Origin: Eisenbergiella sp963559585
GTDB lineage: Bacteria > Bacillota > Clostridia > Lachnospirales > Lachnospiraceae
Length of the DNA: 32,887 nt
Direction: 5' to 3'
Assembly: GCA_963559585.1 (NCBI GenBank)
Contig: CAUWLJ010000034.1
Coordinates: 1-32,887, forward strand
In this document: positions 22,759 through 31,448 of the stretch, one piece after another
How the letters are laid out: every line of letters begins with the position of its first letter
Numbering within the stretch: position 1 is the stretch's first letter
The notes under the pieces: generated by a model
What the model saw: the letters and a program-made list of their open reading frames with translations, nothing else
The model's database searches: none
Told to the model about the DNA's origin: nothing
Made by a program: the position numbers and the translations under genes

Positions 22759-22812
22759 GCTATTTTTGTTTCATCAACGGCGGGCGTTTCAGACGGCTGT
22801 CAACAGGAACGT

Positions 22813-24339
22813 TCAATCCCCTTCTGAGGCGAAGCAGGCATCAAAGACGCGCCGGGCAATGGGAACGGCATAATCTCCTCCTGAGCCGATTTCCTCCACG
22901 ATGACCGTAACGGCATATCTGGGGGACTGCGCGGGAGCAAAGCCGGTAAACCAGGCATGGGAATCCTTTTTATTGCCATTAAATTCCGCGGAACCGGTTT
23001 TGCCTGCGGCCGTGTAGGAAAGGCCGGAAAGCTGGGAGGCCGTGCCCTCCTCTACCACATCGGTCATCAGGCCGCGCAGCTTTCCGGCCTCCTGAGAGGT
23101 GATCAGACGTCCATATTCCTGAGGGAGGAACTGCCTGGTAATCTCTCCGGAGGGCGTTTCGATATGATCCATCTCATAGGGGGTCATCAGTATGCCGTCG
23201 TTGGCAATGGCCGAAGTAATCATGCACATCTGCCAGGGACTGATGCGGGTGGCCCCCTGTCCGATCACCGTTTGAAGCAGATCGGCATCCGGACTGTCTT
23301 CGTTCAAAAGCACCTGGCTTTTGGAATAGGGAAGATCCACAGGGAGAGGCTGGTTGATCAGAAGCTCCTCCATGGTGGCAGAAAAGGCTTTTCGATCCAG
23401 GCTCATCCCCATGTTGGCGAAGGAGGAGTTGCAGGATTTGGCAAAGGAGCGTGAAAAACCGATCTGGCCATGGACGCTTCCATGAAAACAGCGGATGGTG
23501 TCCTGCCCCGTGCTGTAGCTTCCATTGCACTGATAGGTATAATCCTCCCAGGTATCAGGATTTTCGCGGATATATTCCAGGGCGGTCACAATTTTAAAGG
23601 TGGAGCCGGGGGGATAAAGCCCCTGGGAAGCCCGGTTGAGGAGAACAGACTCTTCCCGGTTTTTCTCTGTATCAGCGGTAACCTCCTCCCAGATGGCAGA
23701 GATTTGATTGGGGTCAAAATCCGGCTTGGACACCATAGCCAGCACTTTTCCGGTGGAAGGCTCCATCACCACGATGGCTCCTTTATATATGCCCATGGCC
23801 TCATAGGCTGCCTTCTGGATGGAGGTGTTCAGGGTGGTTACCAGATTATTTCCCGGATTCTTCCTGCCTGCCGCCTGATTGGCGGCCTGCTCGGATACGG
23901 AGGCGGAGGTATTGATCAGATCGTAGCCTGCCAGGCTTTCCAGCCCCGTCTTTCCTTTATCGGAATATCCCACCACATGGGCGAACATGTTTTCATAGGG
24001 ATATTCCCGTTTCTGTGTGCCGTCCTCCTGCTCTGTGGATTGGGCCAGAACCTGTCCGTCTGCCGAATAGATGGTTCCCCGCAGATTCTTCTGGGCCAGC
24101 ACGCTCTGGCGGCTGTTGTAGCTGTTGTTGAACAGCTCCCTGGAATGGGTGGGAATATAGATGCACAGATAGGCGGTCAGCCCTGCAAAAAGGCAACAGA
24201 AAAAGACGGCACAGCCAATCAGCTGTCTCCTTTCCCTTCGTTCCGTGCATGCCAGGCGGGGGCGGCGCAGGGAGGAAGCCTGTCTATGGTTCATTCTCTG
24301 GCTGCGTCTGCCAGTGTCAGCGTCTCTTTTTTCTGTCAT
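22813..24339 (-). CDS. penicillin-binding protein, transpeptidase (PbpA-like)
   Basis: This 508-residue monofunctional transpeptidase cross-links peptidoglycan outside the membrane. An arginine-rich cytoplasmic N-terminus is followed by one membrane helix at about residues 41-62 and the extracellular domains. The active site has SxxK at Ser246-Lys249 (PGSTFK), SxN at 302-304 (SCN), and KTG at 447-449. Its layout without a long dimerisation domain is like PbpA of actinobacteria and the class paired with SEDS proteins. The frame is open to 24627, but that extension is Met/Arg-rich sequence from another frame of the SEDS tail. ATG at 24339 with AGGAGGAGGA upstream is preferred; ATG at 24366 is possible. 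It overlaps the SEDS gene by 23 bases. Confidence 0.93.
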   Translation of the reverse strand: MTEKRDADTGRRSQRMNHRQASSLRRPRLACTERRERRQLIGCAVFFCCLFAGLTAYLCIYIPTHSRELFNNSYNSRQSVLAQKNLRGTIYSADGQVLAQSTEQEDGTQKREYPYENMFAHVVGYSDKGKTGLESLAGYDLINTSASVSEQAANQAAGRKNPGNNLVTTLNTSIQKAAYEAMGIYKGAIVVMEPSTGKVLAMVSKPDFDPNQISAIWEEVTADTEKNREESVLLNRASQGLYPPGSTFKIVTALEYIRENPDTWEDYTYQCNGSYSTGQDTIRCFHGSVHGQIGFSRSFAKSCNSSFANMGMSLDRKAFSATMEELLINQPLPVDLPYSKSQVLLNEDSPDADLLQTVIGQGATRISPWQMCMITSAIANDGILMTPYEMDHIETPSGEITRQFLPQEYGRLITSQEAGKLRGLMTDVVEEGTASQLSGLSYTAAGKTGSAEFNGNKKDSHAWFTGFAPAQSPRYAVTVIVEEIGSGGDYAVPIARRVFDACFASEGD

Positions 24340-25915
24340 AGCCGGGCCAGTCCTCCTCCTGTTCATTATCGTATTCCTCCTCTTCGAGGCAGGGATCTTC
24401 GTCCCAGTAACGGTCATCGTATTCCTCCTGGCAGGCAGGAGCGTATTCCCTGTAAGAAGGGTCGTATTCATCATAGACGGGATCATCTTCCTCATAAGAA
24501 GAATCATATTCTCCGAAGGAGGGATCATATTCCTCCTCATCAAAATCCTCCTCATCAAAAGCTCCTTCCCATTCCGCCCGGGCCGTCCGCTCCTCCTGCC
24601 GCAGGATACAGCCCTGAAGCATGGCAAACAGGAGAATCGATGTCATGACACTGCTTCCCCCGTAGCTGACAAAGGGAAGCGTGACCCCGGTGAGAGGAAT
24701 GAAGCGGGTGCCGCCCCCCACGGTGAGGAAGATCTGGAACAGATACAGAATGCCCAGACCGCAAAAGACCAGACGGTAGAAAAAATCCTCCTCCACCAGC
24801 GCGCGGCGGATGCAGACCAGAAAACAGGAAATGCAGACCAGAAGCAGGCAGACGCCAAACAGAATCCCCATTTCTTCCGTTACCGCCGCGAAGATAAAGT
24901 CCGTTTCCACAAAGGGAATGTCCTTAGGGGTTCCCTGACCGATCCCAAGGCCGAACCAGCTTCCTCTGGAAATGGCGAAAAGGGACTGGGTAATCTGGTA
25001 GCCCTGGCTGTCGATTACGCTCCAGGGATCTCTCCAGGCCTGGACCCGGACCTGGACATGGGAAAAAAGCCGATAAGCCACAAGGGCAGCTCCTGCGCCT
25101 CCCGCTGTGCCGAATAACAGATAGCGATATTTTCCCGTGGCCAGAAAGACAAGGAAAACAAAGACGGTATAAAAAATCAGGGCACTTCCCAGATCCCTGG
25201 AAAGCACCAGGATCAGCACGTGCGCCGCTCCGATTACGGCCGCCAGAGAGAGCCTTTTTAAGGAGGTATCCCGCCACAGCAGGGAAGCCATGCACAGCAC
25301 GAAAAGCAGCTTGACGAATTCGGAGGGCTGGAAGGTGAACCCCAGTATTTGTAAGGAGATCCGGGAACCATGGGTTACCTGTCCCAACGCCAGGACGGCT
25401 CCCAGAGCAGTGATCCCGATTCCGGCATACAGCGCGCTCATCCGCCTCAGGCTCCTGCCGCAGTTCTTCATGACCAGAGGAACGGCCATGGAAACCGCTA
25501 TGGAAAGAGCGGCGATCACAAGCTGCTTTACCGCCTTATGCAGATCCAGCCGTGTGAGGATCATGAAGCCACAGCCTAAAAGCAGGCTCATATTGTTTAA
25601 AAGCAGACGGTCCGCTTCAGGATAGATCATCAAAAACAGAGCCATGGAAGCGAAAAGCACAATCTGGGAGAGGCAGTAAAAAAACAGATAATCCGCCGTC
25701 CCCTTTTCAACACAGATGGTGAGAAAGACGATGAACTGGATCAGGAAAATCAGCACGCTCATCAGATTGTCACAGGCCCGTCTCCCGCCGCTTCTGTATA
25801 CATACCGGCTGCCTGGACGCCCTCCTGCGGATACCCGGTAAAGGGAAAGAAGGGCATACAGCAGCATAAACAGAGTGACTGCATATCTGGAATAGACAAT
25901 GATGTATTGCTCCAT
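24317..25915 (-). CDS. FtsW/RodA/SpoVE family (SEDS) peptidoglycan glycosyltransferase
   Basis: A polytopic membrane protein of 532 residues of the SEDS family, which polymerises lipid II into glycan strands with a partner transpeptidase. The signatures are GYQITQSLFAISRGSWFGLGIG, the TDFIFAAVTEEMG segment, and PLTGVTLPFVSYGGSS near the last helix. About 447 residues make the SEDS core. The final 85 residues (448-532) are a remarkable acidic tail with about 38 Asp/Glu and 11 Tyr, containing repeats such as EYDPSF, EYDSSY, EYDPSY, and ending in a basic RKKRR. The ATG at 25915 follows TAGGAG at close range and lies 6 bases after the U32 gene. The PBP gene begins inside its end. Division, elongation or sporulation cannot be told apart. 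Confidence 0.92.
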   Translation of the reverse strand: MEQYIIVYSRYAVTLFMLLYALLSLYRVSAGGRPGSRYVYRSGGRRACDNLMSVLIFLIQFIVFLTICVEKGTADYLFFYCLSQIVLFASMALFLMIYPEADRLLLNNMSLLLGCGFMILTRLDLHKAVKQLVIAALSIAVSMAVPLVMKNCGRSLRRMSALYAGIGITALGAVLALGQVTHGSRISLQILGFTFQPSEFVKLLFVLCMASLLWRDTSLKRLSLAAVIGAAHVLILVLSRDLGSALIFYTVFVFLVFLATGKYRYLLFGTAGGAGAALVAYRLFSHVQVRVQAWRDPWSVIDSQGYQITQSLFAISRGSWFGLGIGQGTPKDIPFVETDFIFAAVTEEMGILFGVCLLLVCISCFLVCIRRALVEEDFFYRLVFCGLGILYLFQIFLTVGGGTRFIPLTGVTLPFVSYGGSSVMTSILLFAMLQGCILRQEERTARAEWEGAFDEEDFDEEEYDPSFGEYDSSYEEDDPVYDEYDPSYREYAPACQEEYDDRYWDEDPCLEEEEYDNEQEEDWPGYDRKKRR

Positions 25916-25921
25916 GCTCTC

Positions 25922-28231
25922 CTACTGTGCTCCTTTTTTGAAATGCCCTGTGGTAAAGGCATAGTCTACAGCGGTACGTTCCCCGTCCATACCTTTTTGA
26001 AACAGCCTCAGAAGCTGCTCCGTTTCCTTTCTATCCTCCAGGAGAAAATCCAGACGCACCGCCGACGGGTGCGCCTGCACGATTTCGCCAAGGTAATCAT
26101 GCAGGGACAGGGGAACCGAATTATAAATGATGTTCAGACAGCTTCCACAGTCGGTAACAACAGGGAAACGGGCCTGATACCGGTCCAGAAGGGCCAGGCT
26201 GTCGGAAGGCAGGCCGGATGAGGAAGCTTTGCCTGGGGAAGCTGCCGCCTGGTTCCGCTCTCTGGGGCAGCAGCCGGAGGTTTTTCGGATGCAGTTGGCT
26301 GTTACCATCATGGGAATCCGGCCGTATACCAGAAGTTCCTTCTTCTCATTGGGCAGCGCATACAGCTCCCTGCGGTTCAGCTCCAGCGGAGCGCACCAGG
26401 TATCAAAAGAGGCCTTCCAGTATTCCCAGGTCTGCCAATTCCAGATGTAGATTCTGTGGTCAAAGGCAGTTTTTCCCTTCCATCCATGCTGCTCCAGCCA
26501 TTTCAGGCCGGAGAGGGAGGAAAGCTGTACGCCGTCAAAGAGGCCTGTTTCCAGAAATTCCGCCATTCGTTCCATCACCTCCGGCGCATCCTCCCTCTGA
26601 ATCACCGGAAAAGAAAGGAAAAATTCCGGCCGGTATTCGGATTTTCTGTCACCCTGTGCCAGCAGGGCTTCAATCTCAGCATTCAGCCGGGCGGGCGTCA
26701 GCTTCAGACGGGCCGGGGAGAGATAAATGCGGTGGACATGGCCGCCAATGGCCGCCGAGAGCTGTTCCATGGTGGAAACGGTCACATGAAGCGAGGGGCG
26801 GGCCTGCCTCTCTGGCACAGACGCGGCCCGGTCTGCCGGAGATTTTGGACAGACCGGCTCTGAGGGAACAGGCTGATAGGGGCGGCTGTTCTCCACCCGC
26901 AGCCTGCGCAGCTCCTCCAGGCATTGTCTGCGCAGTTCGTTGACGGCCTTAATGGGCAGAAAGATCTCCTCCTGCATGTCAATGTCGATTTTGGAAACAA
27001 AGAAGCCGCTTCCCCCGGCTTTGGCAAGCTGGCGTTCCAGCTCCTCCCTCAGCAGGGGACGTTTCTGCGCAGGCTGTACCGTCATGCCGGAAAGCGTGGT
27101 CTCCAGAACACCGTCCGATGCGGAAAGCTGCAGAGGTTCTCCTATTCTTGCCCTGACCCTCAGCGTAACCGGAACCGAAGGCTGTCTGGACAGAACACGG
27201 GCTCTGATCCGTTCCAGGGTTTCCTCCCTGCAGCCTGCATAGCCGGGCTGGCTCAAGGTGACCATTTCTTTTCCATTATGCTTTTCATAATAGCCGCCGC
27301 TGATCCCGCTTCGGATATAAAGGGTCGTCAGAGTTTTCTGATCTTCTGCCGAAATACGGCAATTTCCGGAGGCGCCGGTCTGCCCGGCCGAGCCGGAGCA
27401 GCAGGCGTCTATGAGGCGGCGGTAAATATCCGTCACACCGGCAACATATTCCGGCTTCTTCATCCGCCCTTCTATTTTAAAGGAGTCGATGCCCGCAGCA
27501 ATCAGCCTGGGCAGGAACCAGGCTGTGCTCATGTCCTTGAGGCTTAACGGATAGCACTCCCTGCCGTCCCCGGCTCCCTGGATGCGGTAGGGCTGGCGGC
27601 AGGACTGGGCACACCGTCCCCTGTTGCCGCTGCGCCCCCCCAGCATACTGCTGAACAGGCACTGGCCGGAGTAGGAATAGCACATGGCCCCATGGATAAA
27701 GCACTCAATTTCCAGACCGCTTTTCTGCTTCAGGAGGCGTACCTCTTTCAGGGACAGTTCACGCGCAGGCACGATGCGGGTAATTCCGAGAGGCTTCAGC
27801 GCCTCTGCACCCAGGGCGTCTGTGATCGTCATTTGAGTGCTGGCATGGAGCGGAAGGCCGGGAAAGGACTTTCCAAGAACCGAGAGGGCGCCCACATCCT
27901 GTACGATTACCCCGTCAAGACCTGCCTCGTAAAAGGGAGCAATGAAAGCAGGAAGGCCATCAATCTCGTGCTGCTTCATCAGTGTGTTTACGGTAAGGTA
28001 GATTCTTTTTCCATAAAAATGGGCCTCGTCCAGCGCCCTGAGAATCTCCTGGGTCTGGAAATTGCCTGCATAGGCGCGTGCGCCGTACATGGCGCCCCCC
28101 AGATAAACGGCATCGGCTCCCGCCTTCAGAGCCGCCTGAAAGCAGGAATAATCTCCGGCCGGCGCGAGAAGCTCCGGCTTTATTTTTTGCGTATTCGGCC
28201 TGGCGGCCGGCGTTTTCTGCTGTTTCTCCAA
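25922..28231 (-). CDS. U32 family protein (peptidase U32 / RlhA-like)
   Basis: The product (769 residues) belongs to the U32 family with an additional C-terminal region, the long form seen in RlhA-like proteins. Several family members are now known to act in RNA hydroxylation or ubiquinone hydroxylation, not as proteases, and hold an iron-sulfur cluster. The expected Cys pattern is present: Cys184, Cys191, Cys207 and Cys211 in HGAMCYSYSGQC and GRCAQSC, after LLAPAGD near the N-terminus. The start is TTG, chosen because AGGAG lies 6 bases upstream. A terminator (28273-28303) separates it from zapA, so its expression depends on read-through or on a promoter I cannot see. It is followed at 6 bases by the SEDS gene. 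Confidence 0.9.
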   Translation of the reverse strand: MEKQQKTPAARPNTQKIKPELLAPAGDYSCFQAALKAGADAVYLGGAMYGARAYAGNFQTQEILRALDEAHFYGKRIYLTVNTLMKQHEIDGLPAFIAPFYEAGLDGVIVQDVGALSVLGKSFPGLPLHASTQMTITDALGAEALKPLGITRIVPARELSLKEVRLLKQKSGLEIECFIHGAMCYSYSGQCLFSSMLGGRSGNRGRCAQSCRQPYRIQGAGDGRECYPLSLKDMSTAWFLPRLIAAGIDSFKIEGRMKKPEYVAGVTDIYRRLIDACCSGSAGQTGASGNCRISAEDQKTLTTLYIRSGISGGYYEKHNGKEMVTLSQPGYAGCREETLERIRARVLSRQPSVPVTLRVRARIGEPLQLSASDGVLETTLSGMTVQPAQKRPLLREELERQLAKAGGSGFFVSKIDIDMQEEIFLPIKAVNELRRQCLEELRRLRVENSRPYQPVPSEPVCPKSPADRAASVPERQARPSLHVTVSTMEQLSAAIGGHVHRIYLSPARLKLTPARLNAEIEALLAQGDRKSEYRPEFFLSFPVIQREDAPEVMERMAEFLETGLFDGVQLSSLSGLKWLEQHGWKGKTAFDHRIYIWNWQTWEYWKASFDTWCAPLELNRRELYALPNEKKELLVYGRIPMMVTANCIRKTSGCCPRERNQAAASPGKASSSGLPSDSLALLDRYQARFPVVTDCGSCLNIIYNSVPLSLHDYLGEIVQAHPSAVRLDFLLEDRKETEQLLRLFQKGMDGERTAVDYAFTTGHFKKGAQ

Positions 28232-28272
28232 TCCCTTCTCCTATTCCAAGGCAGCGTCTTTCAGACGTGCAC

Positions 28273-28303
28273 AAAAAAGAAAAAGCTGTCTCTGACAGAC
28301 AGC
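28273..28303 (-). terminator. rho-independent terminator after zapA
   Basis: GCTGTCT (28285-28291) and AGACAGC (28297-28303) form a perfect 7-base-pair stem with a 5-base loop. On the minus strand it is followed by TTTTTCTTTTTT. It lies 31 bases after the zapA stop and ends the zapA message, unless it works as an attenuator for the U32-SEDS-PBP genes. Confidence 0.9.
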
Positions 28304-28334
28304 CTGTGTTTACATCATGAAAAAGCGGGCCGCT

Positions 28335-28757
28335 TTACTGCTGTTTCCTGTCACCGCAGCGGTCTGCCGCCTCTGTTTCCAGGCGGACAATCGTTTTGGA
28401 GCTTTCATTCAGCTCCTCGCGGACGCCCTTTAAGGTCTTTTCCGTGTTCTCCAGCTTCATCTGGGCGGCGATCAGCTCGTGCTTCAGATCATACAGCTCC
28501 TTTTCCTTGGCCTGGAGCTCCTCCTCCAGCAGGGCAATCTGCTTCCTGGCTTTGAAAAAATCATCGGCCATATTCAGCTGGAGCAGAACGTTCTGACGAT
28601 CCTGGGGCTGCCGGCGGAAGCTGTCCAGGCGGCTGTATTCGGTAATCTTGTTATTGATATAGGAGGCTACTCTCTGGAGGTATTCCTCACTTTCATATCC
28701 GCTCAGAGTGAAAACCTTTCCTCCGATGATGACTTCCGTATCTGTTTTAACAGCCAT
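28335..28757 (-). CDS. zapA: cell division protein ZapA
   Basis: ZapA binds and bundles FtsZ at the division site. The 140-residue protein begins with the ZapA head (TEVIIGGKVFTLSGYESEEY broken into typical beta strands, then LQRVASYINNKI) and continues in a long coiled coil to the end, longer than the roughly 100 residues usual in E. coli but normal for Clostridia. The ATG at 28757 follows GGAGGGAG. It has its own promoter located in the 3' end of ruvB (28792-28819) and its own terminator. Its position before the SEDS and PBP genes is consistent with division. Confidence 0.92.
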   Translation of the reverse strand: MAVKTDTEVIIGGKVFTLSGYESEEYLQRVASYINNKITEYSRLDSFRRQPQDRQNVLLQLNMADDFFKARKQIALLEEELQAKEKELYDLKHELIAAQMKLENTEKTLKGVREELNESSKTIVRLETEAADRCGDRKQQ

Positions 28758-28791
28758 TGCCGCTCCCTCCGCATCCTTTCAGAATATACCA

Positions 28792-28819
28792 ATTATAGCA
28801 GACTAGCCGGGAATTTCAA
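28792..28819 (-). promoter_or_regulatory. zapA promoter overlapping the ruvB 3' end
   Basis: On the minus strand TTGAAA (28814-28819) and TATAAT (28792-28797) are separated by 16 bases, and the -10 is extended (TGCTATAAT). The -35 box lies inside the last codons of ruvB, so zapA can be transcribed independently of ruvAB. Confidence 0.75.
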
Positions 28820-29798
28820 GCCCTAAATGGCGGTAGGCCAGATCGGTGACCGTCCTTCCCCGGGGGGTGCGCATGATAAAACCGTTCTTTAAAAGGAAGG
28901 GTTCATATACGTCCTCAATGGTGCCGGCGTCCTCTCCGATGGCCGCTGCCAGGGTATCCAGGCCTACAGGGCCGCCGGCAAATTTGAAGATCATGGTATG
29001 CAGCATGTTCCGGTCCACGTGATCCAGCCCCATTCTGTCCACGTCCAGAAGATCCAGGGCCCGGTTGGCCACTTCTCTGGTGATTACGCCGTCGAAGCGC
29101 ACCTGGGCGAAATCCCTGACCCGTTTCAGAAGCCGGTTGGCCAGGCGGGGGGTACCCCGGCTTCTTCTGGCAAGCTCCACTGCCCCGCCCTCGTCAATGG
29201 AGATTTCCAGGATCCGGGCGGACTGGGAAATAATGGAGGAGAGCTCCTCCACAGAATACAGCTCCAGCCGGTGGATTACGCCGAAGCGGTCCCGTAGCGG
29301 GGCAGTGAGCAGCCCTGCCCTGGTGGTGGCTCCCACCAGAGTAAAATGGGGAAGCTCCAGCCGGATGGAGCGGGCGGAGGCCCCCTTCCCGATCATAATA
29401 TCGATCACATAATCCTCCATGGCGGGGTAAAGCACCTCCTCCACCTGGCGGTTCAGACGGTGGATCTCGTCCACAAAAAGAAGATCCCCTTCCTGAAGAT
29501 TGTTCAGGATTGCCGCCATTTCTCCGGGCTTTTCAATAGCGGGGCCGCTGGTTACCTTCATGTGAACCCCCATCTCATTGGCGATGATGCCTGCCAGGGT
29601 GGTCTTACCCAGGCCGGGCGGGCCGTACAGGAGCACATGATCCAGTGCGTCCCGGCGGCGCTTGGCGGCCTCAATATAAACCCTCAGATTTTCCTTTGCC
29701 TTCTCCTGGCCGATATAATCATCCAGAGTCTGGGGCCGCAGGCTTCCCTCAGTGCGGACGTCCTCCTCTGTAACATTGGTTTCTATGACTCTAGGCAT
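28803..29798 (-). CDS. ruvB: Holliday junction branch migration helicase RuvB
   Basis: RuvB is the AAA+ motor that drives branch migration with RuvA. The 331-residue protein has the standard length. Walker A is GPPGLGKT at residues 59-66, Walker B is FVDEIHRLN, sensor 1 is in VGATTRAG, and the C-terminal winged helix carries the family motif TPRGR. The N-terminal extension with SLRPQTLDDYIGQ is typical. The ATG at 29798 has GAGGGAG about 13 bases upstream, rather far. It follows ruvA by 65 bases; a 7-base-pair inverted repeat at 29843-29861 lies in that gap. Confidence 0.97.
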   Translation of the reverse strand: MPRVIETNVTEEDVRTEGSLRPQTLDDYIGQEKAKENLRVYIEAAKRRRDALDHVLLYGPPGLGKTTLAGIIANEMGVHMKVTSGPAIEKPGEMAAILNNLQEGDLLFVDEIHRLNRQVEEVLYPAMEDYVIDIMIGKGASARSIRLELPHFTLVGATTRAGLLTAPLRDRFGVIHRLELYSVEELSSIISQSARILEISIDEGGAVELARRSRGTPRLANRLLKRVRDFAQVRFDGVITREVANRALDLLDVDRMGLDHVDRNMLHTMIFKFAGGPVGLDTLAAAIGEDAGTIEDVYEPFLLKNGFIMRTPRGRTVTDLAYRHLGLEIPG

Positions 29799-29842
29799 AC
29801 TGTTATCTTCACTCCCTCTATGAAACGCCGCCGGATGCTAAG

Positions 29843-29861
29843 ATTGACCCGGTCGGTCAAT
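29843..29861 (-). repeat. hairpin in the ruvA-ruvB gap
   Basis: ATTGACC and GGTCAAT form a perfect 7-base-pair stem with a 5-base loop, directly after the ruvA stop. Only CTTAG follows on the minus strand, so it is not a convincing terminator. Confidence 0.4.
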
Positions 29862-29863
29862 AA

Positions 29864-30466
29864 TCAGAACAGATGGCGGAGAGCCGCCTTCAGCAGGGCT
29901 TCCACATCCATATCCGCTCCGTTTTCCACCGCCTTCACAGCGCGGAGAGCTTCTGTGGAGGAATAGCCCAGGGCGGTCAACGCCTCCACTGCCTCTGCCC
30001 GGGCTGCGCCCAGAGAACCGCCGGCAGCGCAGGAGACGCTTTCTTTGGATACCAGCGTTTCTTCCAGCGATACTTTATCCTTCAGATCCAGAATGATCCT
30101 CTGGGCTGTTTTGGCCCCGATGCCGGGGGCACGGCTGATCGCCTTGGCATCCTGACTGATGACTGCCATGCGCAGATCATCCGCACTCATCACAGAAAGG
30201 ATGGCCAGGCCGCCCTTGGGGCCGATGCCGTTGACCGTGATCAGCCTGCGGAACATGTCCAGATCATCCCTGCTTAAAAAACCATACAGTAGAAAAGCGT
30301 CCTCCCGCACACAGGTATAAGTATAAAGCTTTACCTCCTCCCCAATACCCGGCAGCAGCTGGATCAGGCTTGCGGGGATTTTCACATTATAGCCGATATT
30401 GTTAACCTCAAGGATCAGGTTATCTTCCGTAACATCGGCGATTCTGCCAATCAGATATGCGTACAT
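29864..30466 (-). CDS. ruvA: Holliday junction branch migration protein RuvA
   Basis: RuvA recognises the four-way junction and recruits RuvB. The 200-residue product has the N-terminal OB domain (MYAYLIGRIADV), two helix-hairpin-helix motifs (TVNGIGPKGGLA and APGIGAKTAQRI), and the C-terminal three-helix domain (ALTALGYSSTEALRAV) that contacts RuvB. The ATG at 30466 follows AGGATGG. It stands 49 bases after the Gx-type membrane protein gene; a 7-base-pair inverted repeat (30500-30524) overlaps that gene's stop. A ruvC gene is not next to it, as is common in Firmicutes. Confidence 0.97.
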   Translation of the reverse strand: MYAYLIGRIADVTEDNLILEVNNIGYNVKIPASLIQLLPGIGEEVKLYTYTCVREDAFLLYGFLSRDDLDMFRRLITVNGIGPKGGLAILSVMSADDLRMAVISQDAKAISRAPGIGAKTAQRIILDLKDKVSLEETLVSKESVSCAAGGSLGAARAEAVEALTALGYSSTEALRAVKAVENGADMDVEALLKAALRHLF

Positions 30467-30515
30467 TTCTTTACCATCCTGTCATTTATTTTCTTTTTGC
30501 TCCGGTCAGCTCCGT

Positions 30516-31007
30516 TTACCGGAGGGAGGAAGGGGGCAGATGCCGCAGCACCGTTCCTGCCAGAATCCCCAGCACCAGGCCGGTGAGAGCGCCGCAGACC
30601 AGAAGGGGCGGGACATAGTAGAATACCTGCATGGTTTCGGTTACCAGCACTGCGGCTGTTACCTGAGCCATATTGTGGGCAAGCCCTCCGGCGCAGCTGA
30701 CTCCGGCGATGGACAGGCCTCCCTGTCTGCGGCAGACGGCCATGACCAGGAAGCTGAGCAGAGCCCCGGACAGGCTGTAGAGAAGGGAGGAAAGATTTCC
30801 AAACAGGAAACCTGCAAGAAGCACCCTTCCCAGATTGATGAAGAGCGCTTCTTTTTCGCCGAACAGATAAAGCACAAGCACAACAGCCAGGTTTGGCAGG
30901 CCAAGCTTCATTCCGGGCAGGCCGAAGGGGAGCGGTATCAGGCTCTCCACATAGCCCAATATGAGGGCGAAAGCCAGCAGCATACCGCAGTAAGCCGTTC
31001 TGCGCAT
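30516..31007 (-). CDS. Gx transporter family membrane protein
   Basis: A 163-residue membrane protein of the Gx transporter family, formerly labelled heptaprenyl diphosphate synthase component I. It resembles the S-component of ECF transporters: about five hydrophobic helices, the PFGLPGMKLGLPNLAVV motif after the first helix, and a conserved GGLAHNMAQV in the fourth. Such genes usually follow a NusG domain II gene, as here with 45 bases between, and in other Firmicutes the pair sits near flavin-transfer or isoprenoid genes, so a role in quinone or flavin supply is possible. The ATG at 31007 has AAAGGAGAG upstream. The substrate is unknown. Confidence 0.88.
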   Translation of the reverse strand: MRRTAYCGMLLAFALILGYVESLIPLPFGLPGMKLGLPNLAVVLVLYLFGEKEALFINLGRVLLAGFLFGNLSSLLYSLSGALLSFLVMAVCRRQGGLSIAGVSCAGGLAHNMAQVTAAVLVTETMQVFYYVPPLLVCGALTGLVLGILAGTVLRHLPPSSLR

Positions 31008-31052
31008 AAATCTCTCCTTTCCAGGCCGGGGAAAAGGTCTTGCATGTGCAGC

Positions 31053-31439
31053 CTATTTCACAAGTGCATCCACACCGGATTCCTCAGCGGAGGAACCGTC
31101 TATGGACACCACAAGCCTGTGGGGCAGGCAGATGATGCTCTCTCCCGCCCTGCTTATGGGCCTCTGTCTCGTGCACAGACCGTCCGGACAGTCGGCGTTT
31201 ATGATGCTGGCCTGTCCGTCCTGAATAAGCAGAAGATTCTCCCCGGCGGCGCAGGTCAGAAGAAGCTCCCTGTCATCCTCCAGAGGATACCGGCCAGTCT
31301 CGATCCCGTTCACACGGACCACCACCCATCTGCCGGGCCGTCCTGTGAGGCTGACAAGGAGAAAACACAGGACGGAGATAAGGAAAATGACGGCGAGGAG
31401 TTTTCGATCCGTTTTTGTTATTATACCATGTGCGAACAT
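31053..31439 (-). CDS. NusG domain II-containing membrane protein
   Basis: A 128-residue protein with one N-terminal membrane helix (about residues 14-34) and an outside NusG domain II, the small beta domain that in NusG has lost the NGN domain. The signature NADCPDGLCTRQRPISRAGESIICLPH is complete in parts: CPDGLC, then ISRAGESIICLPHRL. Its function is not known; it nearly always accompanies a Gx transporter gene. The frame also starts with TTG at 31448, overlapping the TGA of the TPR gene; the ATG at 31439 is used here. Strikingly, a TTGAAA-17-TATAAT promoter lies within its first codons, so the true start remains uncertain. Confidence 0.85.
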   Translation of the reverse strand: MFAHGIITKTDRKLLAVIFLISVLCFLLVSLTGRPGRWVVVRVNGIETGRYPLEDDRELLLTCAAGENLLLIQDGQASIINADCPDGLCTRQRPISRAGESIICLPHRLVVSIDGSSAEESGVDALVK

Positions 31440-31448
31440 ATGTTTCAA
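31420..31448 (-). promoter_or_regulatory. near-consensus promoter at the start of the NusG-II gene
   Basis: On the minus strand TTGAAA (31443-31448) and TATAAT (31420-31425) are separated by exactly 17 bases. A transcript from it would begin at about 31413, inside the annotated coding sequence. It would therefore serve the Gx gene and ruvAB, or the NusG-II protein would have to start further downstream. Confidence 0.7.

Noticed and set aside
24340..24627. 96-residue N-terminal extension of the PBP gene
   Set aside because: It overlaps the SEDS tail in another frame and is Met/Arg/Asn-rich because of the repeated GA-rich codons; the membrane helix and ribosome binding site fit the start at 24339.
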